Assembly: GCF_022179805.1 (NCBI RefSeq)
Contig: NZ_BPUO01000016.1
Coordinates: 1 to 64,000, forward strand
From: Cupriavidus pauculus
Lineage (GTDB): Bacteria > Pseudomonadota > Gammaproteobacteria > Burkholderiales > Burkholderiaceae
DNA length: 64,000 bases
Direction: 5' to 3'
Positions 27,279 to 36,294 of this stretch are shown in pieces. Each line of letters opens with the position of its first letter. Position 1 is the first letter of the stretch. The notes beneath the pieces are model-generated. The model searched no databases and was not told the DNA's origin. It saw only the letters and a list, made by a program, of their open reading frames with translations. The position numbers and the translations under genes were made by a program.

Positions 27279-27368
27279 GGGCGGAATCCGCATGGCAACC
27301 CCATGCGCGAACGGCGCTTGCCGTCCGCGCTGGCGGAGCGTTGTGCCGGCTTGCGCTGATCGTTCCCC

Positions 27369-27406
27369 TGAAACGCCCATGAAAATTCATTGCACGGAGC
27401 GTTTCA
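27369..27406 (+). promoter_or_regulatory. Hairpin abutting the ribB ribosome-binding site
   Basis: TGAAACGC (27369-27376) is perfectly complementary to GCGTTTCA (27399-27406). The GGAG Shine-Dalgarno sequence at 27396-27399 touches the right arm and the ATG follows at 27410, so this looks like the translation-controlling part of the riboswitch expression platform (inference). Confidence 0.45.
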
Positions 27407-27409
27407 TCA

Positions 27410-28096
27410 ATGCTGACTCTCAATCAAAGCCACACTTCCGACCTGGTTGCCGCCGATTGCGCCGTGACCGAAGCCGACCCGCGTCCGCTTGCCGAGCGCA
27501 TCGCGCAGGCGCTCGACGCCATGCGCGAGGGCCGTCCCGTCGTGCTGCTCGACGATGACGATCGCGAGAACGAGGCCGACCTGATCCTGGCCGCTGAACG
27601 CCTGACCAACGCCAACATGGCCATGATGATCCGCGAATGCAGCGGCATCGTCTGCCTGTGCCTGACCGCCGACAAGGTGCGCCAGCTTGGGCTGCGTCCG
27701 ATGGTCGAGAACAACCGCAGCCAGTACGGCACGGCGTTCACGGTGTCCATCGAGGCGCGTGAGGGCGTGACCACTGGCGTCAGCGCGGCCGACCGCATCA
27801 CCACGATCCGTGCGGCGATTGCCGACGACGCGGGTACCGATGCCGTGGTCAGCCCAGGCCATGTGTTCCCGCTGGTGGCTGTCGATGGTGGCGTACTGCA
27901 GCGCCGGGGCCATACCGAGGGCTCGGTGGAACTGGCCCGCATGGCTGGCCTGGCGCCGGCGGCGGTGCTTTGCGAACTGATGAATCCCGATGGCACGATG
28001 GCGCGTCGCCCCGAGGCGCTGGCATTCGCCGGGATGTACCAGTTGCCCGTGCTGACCATCGCCGACCTGGTGGCCTGGCGCGAGCAGCAGGGCTGA
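27410..28096 (+). CDS. ribB: 3,4-dihydroxy-2-butanone-4-phosphate synthase
   Basis: A 228-residue stand-alone RibB that converts ribulose 5-phosphate to 3,4-dihydroxy-2-butanone 4-phosphate and formate for riboflavin synthesis. Signatures: DDDDRENEADLI (47-58) with the acidic metal site, ECSGIVCLCLT, and HTEGSVELARMAGL with the catalytic His. There is no GTP cyclohydrolase II domain. It lies alone behind the FMN riboswitch rather than in a rib operon, so control is by FMN feedback. Confidence 0.96.
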   Translation: MLTLNQSHTSDLVAADCAVTEADPRPLAERIAQALDAMREGRPVVLLDDDDRENEADLILAAERLTNANMAMMIRECSGIVCLCLTADKVRQLGLRPMVENNRSQYGTAFTVSIEAREGVTTGVSAADRITTIRAAIADDAGTDAVVSPGHVFPLVAVDGGVLQRRGHTEGSVELARMAGLAPAAVLCELMNPDGTMARRPEALAFAGMYQLPVLTIADLVAWREQQG

Positions 28097-28269
28097 AGGC
28101 GAGGGGTTGAAAACAACCTGATCCCGGGCAAGCCGCGCGCGAATATCGCGCAGAAATGACGTGCGCATTTGTCTTGTCAGGCAAATCCGCGCGTCATGGG
28201 GCTGTCGTCATGGGGTTGCGCTGTGCGAGAATGCGCGGGCTCTTCCCGTCCTTACGAGGGTCATTCCCG

Positions 28270-28881
28270 ATGTTTTCCCCGAAGTTTTCCCGCTTTCTCG
28301 CACGCACGGCCCTGCTCGCCGGCGCGTGTTTCAGTGTCGCAGCGCATGCCGAATCGAATGGCACGCCGGCTTTCAACAACCCGGCTGCCAACGTCAGCGC
28401 CAACGTCGGCGCCAGCGTCCGCCCGGTTGCGGCGGGTGCCCTGTACCAGTGCCAGGGGCCCAACGGTGGCACCATCTTCCGTGCCTCGCCGCGCGAGGGC
28501 TGCACGCTTGTGACAACGCCTGATCCCTCCGCGCCAGACCCGCAACGCTGGTCGCCGCTGATGGGGATGAATGGCGTGATTTCCTATCTCGACCAGACTT
28601 CGATCCGCCGCCGTGGCCCGGAGGTAGGCGTGGCGCTGGTCCACAATGCGCCGGCGGGCGTGATCAAGACCACCAGCGGCGACACGATCCGCTCGTCGCT
28701 GAAGCGGATGGTGCTGAACTGCGCCACGTCGATGTACGCGGTGGTCGAGCAAACGCTTTACTCGAAGCGCTACGCGCGCGGCGAGTCGCTCTATACGATG
28801 CGCGGCCCGCAGGCCGGCATGCCCCAGCCCGTGAGTTCGGGGACCTTGCCGGGCGAACTGATGAACCGCCTCTGTCACTGA
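28270..28881 (+). CDS. Secreted protein, surface-adhesin E-like
   Basis: A 203-residue protein with a signal peptide (about 1-27, ALLAGACFSVAAHAES). The mature part ends in a region (ISYLDQTSIRRRGPEVGVALVHN, LKRMVLNCATSMYAVVEQTLYSKRYARGE) resembling the surface-adhesin protein E family found in many beta-proteobacteria. Two cysteines flank the middle. The start ATG at 28270 has GAGGG upstream. Function is unknown. Confidence 0.7.
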   Translation: MFSPKFSRFLARTALLAGACFSVAAHAESNGTPAFNNPAANVSANVGASVRPVAAGALYQCQGPNGGTIFRASPREGCTLVTTPDPSAPDPQRWSPLMGMNGVISYLDQTSIRRRGPEVGVALVHNAPAGVIKTTSGDTIRSSLKRMVLNCATSMYAVVEQTLYSKRYARGESLYTMRGPQAGMPQPVSSGTLPGELMNRLCH

Positions 28882-28912
28882 GCGTCGGTGTCCCGGCGCT
28901 TGCTCAAGATTC

Positions 28913-29314
28913 TCAGTCAGCCACGTGGCGCGCGCGCCAGGTGCCGTTCGACTGCTTGCAGAACCACCCCGACCACGCCTCCGTGGCGCTGCCACGCTTG
29001 AGGTCAGACTTCAGCCGGCGGCATTTCTGATCCTGGTCGGTCTTGGTAGCCACCGGGCTGATCGTACCGTCGATGGCCTGGCGGCGGCCATCGGCCGGGT
29101 AATGCCATTCCACCACCTGATTGTCTTCCGTGTCGTTCAGCGCCTTGGCTACCGATTGCTGGAGCGAGGCCGCTTCCTTCTTGGTCAGCGTGCCGATGAT
29201 GCTGCCTGACAGATAAGTCTGAAAATAAGCGAACGCGGGTTGCGCGGTACCCAGGAGCAGGGCGCAGCCAAGGCTGGCGGCCAGGGCCAGACGGGTTTGG
29301 CGTCGAGCGTGCAT
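28913..29314 (-). CDS. Small secreted protein, surface-antigen domain-like
   Basis: A 133-residue protein with a signal peptide (about 1-29, LLLGTAQPAFAY). The mature part (LQQSVAKALNDTEDNQVVEW...GTISPVATKTDQDQKCRRLKSDL...WSGWFCKQSNGTWR) has the pattern of the RT0821/Lpp0805-type 17-kDa surface-antigen domain. That family match is by eye. It converges on the gene at 28270. Confidence 0.65.
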   Translation of the reverse strand: MHARRQTRLALAASLGCALLLGTAQPAFAYFQTYLSGSIIGTLTKKEAASLQQSVAKALNDTEDNQVVEWHYPADGRRQAIDGTISPVATKTDQDQKCRRLKSDLKRGSATEAWSGWFCKQSNGTWRARHVAD

Positions 29315-29803
29315 GACGATTTCCTCGCGGCTGAAAACATCGGTTGAGTGACGTTGGCGATTGTAAGCGCGTCATGCGCACTGCGGTGCATCGCGATGCA
29401 CAACAGCGCAGCAGCCTGCCTGATTCCGGGGCCGCGATCTGGCACCTGAAAGGTCTTCCATCGCTCGGCCATCGCATGGTCTATGCTCGACTTCAGCCTT
29501 GGAGCGCACGCGCGGAGCGGCTTTCCATCGACAGGTGAGACATTTTGTTGCAAACGTTGCGGCGCCGAAACGTGACTTTTAAGTCTCGAATTGTTAAGGT
29601 TTCGCATCGCATTGCAACAATCCCGACAAGCGTGTTTGACGTCTTGCATCGATGTGCCGGTGTCGTTACCTGATTGCCGTGCCCGTTGCGCCGCACGCTG
29701 GTCCGTCTTTTGCTGTAACCATTCGTTGAAGTACTCCGACGCCATCGGGCGCGACCGCATCGGTCCGCCGCCCGCGTTCCCGCCAACCCTGCCTACGGCT
29801 TTC
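29315..29803. other. Divergent region upstream of opgGH
   Basis: No convincing gene. It contains a perfect 9-bp inverted repeat TTGTTGCAA (29545-29553) / TTGCAACAA (29612-29620), 58 bases apart, in AT-richer DNA about 180-260 bases upstream of the opgG ATG. This could be part of the opgG control region or leader. No promoter boxes could be assigned with confidence. Confidence 0.35.
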
Positions 29804-31393
29804 ATGTCCGCCTATCCAACGTCGTTCCGCCCGATCCAAAGCCCGACCGCCGCACCCACGCGACGCTTATCCGGCAGGATGTCAGGGCTGGGGCGCTGGA
29901 TTGGTGGCGGCATGCTGGCCGTGCTGGCCCTGACCGCGCACGCGTTCGATTTCGAGACCGTGGCGGCGCGGGCACGCCAGTTGTCGGCATCGCCGTACAA
30001 GCCGCCCAAGGCGCAGGAACTGCCGCGCGAACTGAAAGAACTCTCCTACGACCGCTACCGCGAGATCGAGTACAAGCCCGAGCGCTTTGCCTGGCGCGGC
30101 GCGCGCCTGCCGTTCGAGATCTCGTTCTTCCATGAAGGCATGGTCTTTGACCAGCCGGTGCGGATCAACGAGGTGGTGAACAACAGCGTGCGCGAGTTCC
30201 GCTTCGACCCGGCCGCGTTCAACTACGGTTCGCACAAGGTAGACCCCGCCAAGCTCAAGCAACTTGGGTTTGCCGGCTTCCGGCTTTTGTATCCGCTAAG
30301 CCAGGGCAAGCGCAAGGACGAACTGGCTTCGTTCCTGGGCGCCAGCTATTTCCGCGCGCTGGGCAAGGACCAGTGGTACGGCCTTTCGGCACGCGGCCTG
30401 GCCGTGGATACCGCGCTGAACTCGGGCGAGGAATTCCCGCGCTTCACCGAATTCTGGATCGAGCGGCCGTCGGCCAATGACAAGCAACTGACGATCTATG
30501 CGCTGATGGATTCGCGCCGCATGAGCGGGGCCTATCGCTTCATCATCAAGCCCGGCAACGAGACGGTGATGGAGGTGAAGTCGCGCCTGTTCCTGCGTGA
30601 AAACGTGACCAAGCTTGGCTTGGCGCCGCTGACCAGCATGTACCTGTTCGGCGAGAACCAGCCGTCCGCCAGCGCCGATTTCCGCCCCGAGGTGCACGAC
30701 TCCGACGGACTGTCGGTGCAGCTTGGCACCGGCGAATGGATCTGGCGCCCGCTGGTCAATCCCAAGCGCCTGCTGGTGACGTCGTTCGCCGCGAACAACC
30801 CGCAAGGCTATGGCCTGATGCAGCGCGACCGCAGCTTCGACAACTATCAGGAAATCGGCAGCTGGTACGAGCGGCGCCCGAGCGGATGGGTCGAGCCGAA
30901 GGGCAACTGGGGCTCGGGCCGCGTGGAGCTGGTGCAGATTCCCACGCCCGACGAGACCAACGACAACGTCGTGGCGTTCTGGGTGCCGGACAGCCCGCCC
31001 AAGCCGAAGCAGGCATTCGACTACGAATACCGCCTGAAATGGCAGAAGGACGGCGAGAACCTGCCGCCGCTGTCGTGGGTCACGCAGACCCGCCGCGGCC
31101 AGGGCCTGACGCGCAAGCCAGAAGACACCAGCTTCTCGCTGGTGGTGGATTTCGAAGGACCGGCGTTCAAGAAGCTGCCCGAGGAGGCGCGACTGGACCC
31201 GGTGGTATCGGCGGACGCCAACGGCGAACTGCTCAAGACAACAGTCCAGCGTAACGAGGCCACGGGTGGCTGGCGCATGACGATGTTCATGCGGCGCAAG
31301 GACGAGAACAAGCCGGTTGAGTTGCGCGGCTATCTTCGCAACGGCAATACAACCCTATCCGAGACATGGAGCTACATCCTACCTCCAGGCTGA
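29804..31393 (+). CDS. opgG: Glucans biosynthesis protein G/D (periplasmic)
   Basis: A 529-residue OpgG/MdoG-family protein that shapes the backbone of osmoregulated periplasmic glucans. A signal region covers about 1-48 (ending ALTAHAFDF). Family sequences include KELSYDRYREIEYKPERFAW, LPFEISFFHEGMVFDQPV, FLGASYFRALGKDQWYGLSARG and WYERRPSGWVEPKGNWG. A second in-frame ATG at 29879 would give a shorter signal peptide. The 3' end overlaps opgH by 28 bases. Confidence 0.95.
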   Translation: MSAYPTSFRPIQSPTAAPTRRLSGRMSGLGRWIGGGMLAVLALTAHAFDFETVAARARQLSASPYKPPKAQELPRELKELSYDRYREIEYKPERFAWRGARLPFEISFFHEGMVFDQPVRINEVVNNSVREFRFDPAAFNYGSHKVDPAKLKQLGFAGFRLLYPLSQGKRKDELASFLGASYFRALGKDQWYGLSARGLAVDTALNSGEEFPRFTEFWIERPSANDKQLTIYALMDSRRMSGAYRFIIKPGNETVMEVKSRLFLRENVTKLGLAPLTSMYLFGENQPSASADFRPEVHDSDGLSVQLGTGEWIWRPLVNPKRLLVTSFAANNPQGYGLMQRDRSFDNYQEIGSWYERRPSGWVEPKGNWGSGRVELVQIPTPDETNDNVVAFWVPDSPPKPKQAFDYEYRLKWQKDGENLPPLSWVTQTRRGQGLTRKPEDTSFSLVVDFEGPAFKKLPEEARLDPVVSADANGELLKTTVQRNEATGGWRMTMFMRRKDENKPVELRGYLRNGNTTLSETWSYILPPG

Positions 31394-33972
31394 AGCAGCG
31401 ACCCGCGCAGGCCGCGGCGGCATGCGAGCGCTATGTCGATCGCCTGCCGGCCTCGCCCGAAATGCGTAGCGAGCTGCTGGCCGATACCCCGAAGTCGCTG
31501 ATATCCAGCGTGCCGGCCGAGGGTATCGAAGTGCCATCGGCCATGATTGAATTGCAGACGCGCCTGGCTGGCCGCGACCCGAAGGACAAGGAAGCTTCCG
31601 ATTTGAATTACGGTAGCGCCCCCGGTGGGGCAACTTACGCATCGGTGGGCCGTCGCTTTGCGATGGCCTATGGCAACCCGCAGGTCGATGGCGAGCCGCT
31701 GCTGCAGCGGCACGACGACGGCACCGTGCGCGTCAATACCGGGCCCGAGCCCGAGCGCGCGTCGATGGTGCCGCGCCAGTGGCCGCCGCACATCATCTGG
31801 GGCGGCATCCGCAATACCTGGCGCCGCCTGCTGGGCCGCCCGCAAGTGCCGGAAACCTGGGACACGCTGCACGACGGCCCCGACGCCGAGGGCAAATGGC
31901 ACCCGGCCGGTTCGCATCGCCGCTGGGTGTTGCTGGCGCTGGTCATTGTGCAGACCATCACGGCCACCTACTTCATGTCGAACGTGCTGCCGTATCACGG
32001 CGCCGATCCGCTGGAAGTGGCCATCCTGTCGCTGTTCGCAATCCTGTTCGCCTGGGTGTCCGCCGGTTTCTGGACGGCGATGATGGGCTTCCTGGTACTG
32101 GCCAAGGGCGGCGACAAGCACCTGATCTCACGCACGGCGGCGCCCGATGCGCCCATCGACCCGTCTGCCCGCACGGCGATCATCATGCCGATCGCCAACG
32201 AGGATGTGACGCGGGTCTTTGCCGGCCTGCGTGCCACCTATGAATCGCTCGAACGTACCGGCGAGCTGCAGCACTTCGATTTTTTCGTGCTGTCGGACAG
32301 CGGTAATCCCGACCTGCGTACCGCCGAGCACGATGCCTGGATCGAACTCTGCCGCGCCGTCGGCGGGTTTGGCCGCATCTTCTATCGCTGGCGCCGGCAT
32401 CGCGTGAAGCGCAAGACCGGCAACGTGGCGGATTTCTGCCGCCGCTGGGGCAGCAAGTACCGCTACATGATCGTGCTCGATGCCGACAGCGTGATGAGCG
32501 GCGACTGCCTGGCCACGCTGACGCGGCTGATGGAAGCCAATCCCGGCGCCGGCATCATCCAGACCGCACCGCTGGCCGTGGGCCGCGAGACGCTGTACGC
32601 CCGCGTGCAGCAGTTCTCGACGCGCGTCTACGGGCCGCTGTTCACCGCCGGCCTGCATTACTGGCAGCTTGGCGAATCGCATTACTGGGGCCACAACGCC
32701 ATCATCCGGATCAAGCCGTTCATGGAGCATTGCGGCCTGGCGCCGCTGCCCGGCAAGGGGCCGCTGTCTGGCGAAATCCTGTCGCACGACTTCGTCGAGG
32801 CGGCCATGATGCGCCGGGCGGGGTGGGGCGTATGGATTGCGTACGACCTGCCGGGATCGTTCGAGGAACTGCCGCCGAACCTGCTGGACGAGGTGAAGCG
32901 AGACCGCCGCTGGTGCCAGGGCAACCTGATGAACTTCCGGCTGTGGATGAAGCAGGGCTTCCATGCGGTGCATCGCGCGGTATTCCTGACCGGCATCATG
33001 GCCTATGTGTCGGCACCGCTCTGGTTCCTGTTCCTGGTGCTGTCCACCGCCGCGCTGGCCAAGCATGCGCTGGTGCCACCCGAGTACTTCACCAAGCAAT
33101 ACCAGCTCTTCCCGACCTGGCCGGAATGGCATCCGGAGAAGGCGCTGGCGCTGTTCTCGGCTACGGCCACGCTGCTGTTCCTGCCCAAGCTGGCCAGCGT
33201 GATCCTGCTGCTCAAGGACGCGAAGCAGTACGGCGGTGTGGTGCGCCTGTTCCTGAGCATGGTGATCGAGATGATGCTGTCCGCGCTGCTGGCGCCGACG
33301 CGCATGCTGTTCCACACCAAGTTCGTGATCGCGGCCTACAGCGGCTGGGGCATTTCCTGGAAATCGCCTCCGCGCGAGGATGCCGAGACCACCTGGGGCG
33401 AGGCGTTCCGCCGCCACGGCTGGCACACGGTGCTGGGCCTGGGCTGGGGCGCGGGCGTGTACTGGCTGAGCCCGGGCTTTATCTGGTGGCTGCTGCCGAT
33501 CGTCGGCTCGCTGGCGATGTCGATTCCGCTGTCGGTGATGCTGTCGCGGGTGTCGCTGGGCCGAGGCGCCCGCCGCGCGGGGCTGTTCATGATCCCCGAG
33601 GAAACCTTCGTGCCACGGGAAATCGTGGAGACGCAGCAGCACGTGGAAAGCGCCCAGGAAACGCCGCGCTTTGTCGACGCCGTGGTCGACCCGGTTACCA
33701 ATGCGCTGATGTGCGCCACCGCCACGGCGCGCACGGTCCAGCCCGAACCGGCACGCATGCAGCACGCGTCGCTGGTGCAGCATGCGCTGACCCATGGTCC
33801 GGGCTCGCTGTCGCCGGCGCAGAAGCACGTGCTGCTGGGCGACCCGTTCGCGCTGTCGAAGCTGCATGAACTGGTCTGGGGTTCGCCGCTGGCCGATGCT
33901 GCCTGGAAGGAAACGCGGATTTTGATGCGCCGGGCGCCGAACGTACTGCCGCTGCGGCCACGTACGGCTTGA
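31366..33972 (+). CDS. opgH: Glucans biosynthesis glucosyltransferase H
   Basis: An 868-residue inner-membrane GT2 glucosyltransferase that makes the beta-1,2-glucan backbone from UDP-glucose. Hydrophobic segments flank the catalytic domain. The GT2 motifs are IVLDADSVMSG (about 369-378) for metal/UDP binding and RDRRWCQGN (about 510-518) as the (Q/R)xxRW acceptor motif. Hydrophobic helices from about 545 to 730 form the exit path, and a soluble C-terminal tail ends at 868. The start ATG lies inside opgG, so translation is coupled. Confidence 0.96.
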   Translation: MELHPTSRLKQRPAQAAAACERYVDRLPASPEMRSELLADTPKSLISSVPAEGIEVPSAMIELQTRLAGRDPKDKEASDLNYGSAPGGATYASVGRRFAMAYGNPQVDGEPLLQRHDDGTVRVNTGPEPERASMVPRQWPPHIIWGGIRNTWRRLLGRPQVPETWDTLHDGPDAEGKWHPAGSHRRWVLLALVIVQTITATYFMSNVLPYHGADPLEVAILSLFAILFAWVSAGFWTAMMGFLVLAKGGDKHLISRTAAPDAPIDPSARTAIIMPIANEDVTRVFAGLRATYESLERTGELQHFDFFVLSDSGNPDLRTAEHDAWIELCRAVGGFGRIFYRWRRHRVKRKTGNVADFCRRWGSKYRYMIVLDADSVMSGDCLATLTRLMEANPGAGIIQTAPLAVGRETLYARVQQFSTRVYGPLFTAGLHYWQLGESHYWGHNAIIRIKPFMEHCGLAPLPGKGPLSGEILSHDFVEAAMMRRAGWGVWIAYDLPGSFEELPPNLLDEVKRDRRWCQGNLMNFRLWMKQGFHAVHRAVFLTGIMAYVSAPLWFLFLVLSTAALAKHALVPPEYFTKQYQLFPTWPEWHPEKALALFSATATLLFLPKLASVILLLKDAKQYGGVVRLFLSMVIEMMLSALLAPTRMLFHTKFVIAAYSGWGISWKSPPREDAETTWGEAFRRHGWHTVLGLGWGAGVYWLSPGFIWWLLPIVGSLAMSIPLSVMLSRVSLGRGARRAGLFMIPEETFVPREIVETQQHVESAQETPRFVDAVVDPVTNALMCATATARTVQPEPARMQHASLVQHALTHGPGSLSPAQKHVLLGDPFALSKLHELVWGSPLADAAWKETRILMRRAPNVLPLRPRTA

Positions 33973-33988
33973 GGGTGGTGGTGGAATG

Positions 33989-34022
33989 AAAAACGGCAGG
34001 CCGAAGGGCCTGCCGTTTTTTT
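33989..34022 (+). terminator. Terminator of opgGH
   Basis: A perfect 12-bp stem AAACGGCAGGCC/GGCCTGCCGTTT (33991-34018) with a GAAG loop and a run of T, 18 bases after the opgH stop. Confidence 0.93.
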
Positions 34023-34046
34023 ATTGCTACCTGCTTCCCTGATTTA

Positions 34047-34200
34047 GCTCCCCTCTCCCGCAAGGCGGGAGAGGGGCAGGGGGTGAGGGCCGGGCGGTCC
34101 AAATTGCGACTGATCGGCAAGCAGAGCCTCATGCCCTCACCCCCAACCCCTCTCCCGCAACGCGGGAGAGGGGAGCCAACCAGGTGGGGAGAGGGGAGGC
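34047..34200. repeat. Palindromic intergenic repeat, copy 3
   Basis: Two CCCCTCTCCCGC/GCGGGAGAGGGG hairpins enclose the core CCAAATTGCGACTGATCGGC AAGCAGAGC; a degraded third arm lies at 34184-34200. It lies directly after the opgGH terminator. Confidence 0.82.
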
Positions 34201-34227
34201 AACCCTCAGTGTTTCAAACGCCTCCGC

Positions 34228-34809
34228 TCACCGCAACGCCGACACACAAATCGGCGCATTGATATAAACATCCCCAACCCGGCGTTCACCGCGGTCGTTG
34301 CGGGTCATGTAGCGGAACATCATGCTGACGCCGATCTTGGTCAGGATTTCCACGTCGCGGTTGGCGCAGATATTGCGCTGGAGCGGCGCGGCATAATTCA
34401 CCTCGAAACTGGCCAGGTCCAGCATCGGCCCACGGAAATTGGTCAGTTCGAGCTGGAAGAGTACGTGTTTGCCCGGGATCGACTGGCAGCGGCGCAGCCG
34501 GGTCTCGCCGTCGATCTCGATGGGCAGGGCGTCGTTGAGCTGGCGGCAGGCGCGTGCCAGCACGCTGTCCGGGCGGTTGGTGCTGCGCAGCAGTTCAGGA
34601 ACGCCGGCCGCGCCGGTGTTCTGTCCGGTCGCCGCACCTTTGAGCATGCGTGACAAGGCTTCGGCTTCGTCGATCACCACGGGCGTGGGCGACGATGCCG
34701 GCGCCACGGCAGATGGCTTGCCTGGCGCTGCCGATGCAGGCAACGACGGCAAGGCAGCCATCGCAACCAGGCTCAGCGAAACAATAAACGTCGTATGTCG
34801 TATGGTCAT
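34228..34809 (-). CDS. Secreted hypothetical protein
   Basis: A 193-residue protein of unknown function. A signal peptide covers about 1-28 (LVAMAALPSLPASAAPGK), then a Pro/Ala-rich linker to about residue 45. The mature region has cysteines in ARACRQLND, LRRCQSIP, RNICANRDVE and APICVSALR, which could form two disulfides. The ATG at 34809 is preferred over an ATG 31 codons earlier because it begins the signal peptide. No neighbour suggests a role. Confidence 0.7.
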   Translation of the reverse strand: MTIRHTTFIVSLSLVAMAALPSLPASAAPGKPSAVAPASSPTPVVIDEAEALSRMLKGAATGQNTGAAGVPELLRSTNRPDSVLARACRQLNDALPIEIDGETRLRRCQSIPGKHVLFQLELTNFRGPMLDLASFEVNYAAPLQRNICANRDVEILTKIGVSMMFRYMTRNDRGERRVGDVYINAPICVSALR

Positions 34810-35071
34810 GCAGGATAACGTTGCCGGGGACGGTTCCCGTGGTCCGTCTTCCGCGATGCGTCTGACTGCGTGGTCTGGGCATTCATCAGTCCCGACAGGC
34901 ACGCATTGTACCCTTCACCTTGGTGCACGTGAAAGCGGCGCCACCCGTGATGCCGCACCCGTAGCCGGTTTGCGGCGGATTTTCCACGGTACTTCTGGTG
35001 ACTTGACGCCTGCGCCGCCAAGCGCTTAGGCGCTATGCAACAATTGCGTCTTGCCCTACCGGAACCTTTTC

Positions 35072-36286
35072 ATGACGTCCTCCGCAAGCACGCACTCCAA
35101 CGCGCGCTTTCCGCTCTGGCTGCTGATCTGCGCGTCCCTGACCGCCATTGCGCCCCTTTCCATCGACATGTACCTGCCCAGCTTTCCGGCGCTGGCGGCC
35201 GACCTGCATACCGATATCGGGCGGGTACAGCTGACGCTGGGCACGTTCCTGGTGGGTCTGGCCATCGGGCAGGCGTTCTATGGCCCGATCAGCGACCGGT
35301 TCGGGCGAAAGGCGCCGCTCTATGCGGGTCTGACGATCTATGGCGTGGCCGCCGCCGGCTGCGCGCTGGCGTCGAGCGTGGAATCGCTGATGGCCTGGCG
35401 GTTCCTGCAGGCGCTGGGCGGGTGTACGGGGCTGGTGGTGTCGCGCGCGGTCATCCGCGACCGGCTGGAAGCCCGCGAGTCGGCCCGGGCGTTCTCGTCG
35501 CTGATGCTGGTAATGGGGCTGGCGCCGATCCTGGCGCCGCTGATCGGCGGCGCCGTGCTGGCGGCCACCGGCTGGCGCGCGATCTTCTGGATCCATAGCG
35601 TGGCCGCCGTGCTGCTGCTCTGGCTGGTGCACGCCCGCATGGAAGAATCGCTCGACCCGGCGCGCCGCCGCACGCTGCATCCGGCAACGGTGCTGGGCGG
35701 TTACTGGGAATTGCTGCGCGATCGGGAATTCCTGGGCTACTCGCTGTCCGCGGGCTGCGTGCAGGGCGGCATGTTCGCCTACATCGCCGGGTCGCCGTTT
35801 GTGCTGATCGAACTGCATGGCATCGATCCCTCCCACTACGGCTTTGTTTTCGGGGCCAATGCATTCGGCCTGATCGCCATGGCGCAGGTCAACGCAAAGC
35901 TGGTGCGGGCGCGCGCACTGGACGACGTACTGCGCACCGCGCTGTTCGCGCCATGCCTGGCGGGCCTGACGCTGGCCGCAACCGCGCTGCTGGGCGTGGC
36001 CACGCTGCCGGTACTGCTGTGCTGCTTCTTCGTGTTCCTGGCCGGGCTGGGCTGCATCACCCCCAACGCTTCGGCGCTGGCGCTGGCGCATCAAAGCCAC
36101 CGTGCCGGCACCGCATCGGCGCTGATGGGCACGCTGCAATTCGGTTTCGGCACGCTGGCTGGCGCCGCAGTCAGCGTCTGGCACGACGGTACGGCGCTGC
36201 CGCTGGCCGTGGTCATGGCGATCTGCGGCAGCGGCGCGGTGCTGCTGCGCCTGTACGGCCGGGCCGGCATGCGCCAGCCCGGGTAA
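35072..36286 (+). CDS. Bcr/CflA-family MFS drug efflux transporter
   Basis: A 404-residue, 12-helix MFS exporter. Hallmarks are PLSIDMYLPSFPALAADLHT (helix 1), motif A GPISDRFGRKAPL, and motif C-like MGLAPILAPLIGGAVL. Relatives export bicyclomycin, chloramphenicol or sulfonamides. ATG 35072 with GGAA upstream is preferred over a TTG seven codons earlier. It converges on the mscS gene with eight bases between stops. Confidence 0.92.
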   Translation: MTSSASTHSNARFPLWLLICASLTAIAPLSIDMYLPSFPALAADLHTDIGRVQLTLGTFLVGLAIGQAFYGPISDRFGRKAPLYAGLTIYGVAAAGCALASSVESLMAWRFLQALGGCTGLVVSRAVIRDRLEARESARAFSSLMLVMGLAPILAPLIGGAVLAATGWRAIFWIHSVAAVLLLWLVHARMEESLDPARRRTLHPATVLGGYWELLRDREFLGYSLSAGCVQGGMFAYIAGSPFVLIELHGIDPSHYGFVFGANAFGLIAMAQVNAKLVRARALDDVLRTALFAPCLAGLTLAATALLGVATLPVLLCCFFVFLAGLGCITPNASALALAHQSHRAGTASALMGTLQFGFGTLAGAAVSVWHDGTALPLAVVMAICGSGAVLLRLYGRAGMRQPG

Positions 36287-36294
36287 ATCCCGGG

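Noticed and set aside
32128..33867. 579-codon open frame antisense to opgH
   Set aside because: It has a shadow composition (His/Gln/Arg-rich) and lies wholly within the glucosyltransferase gene.
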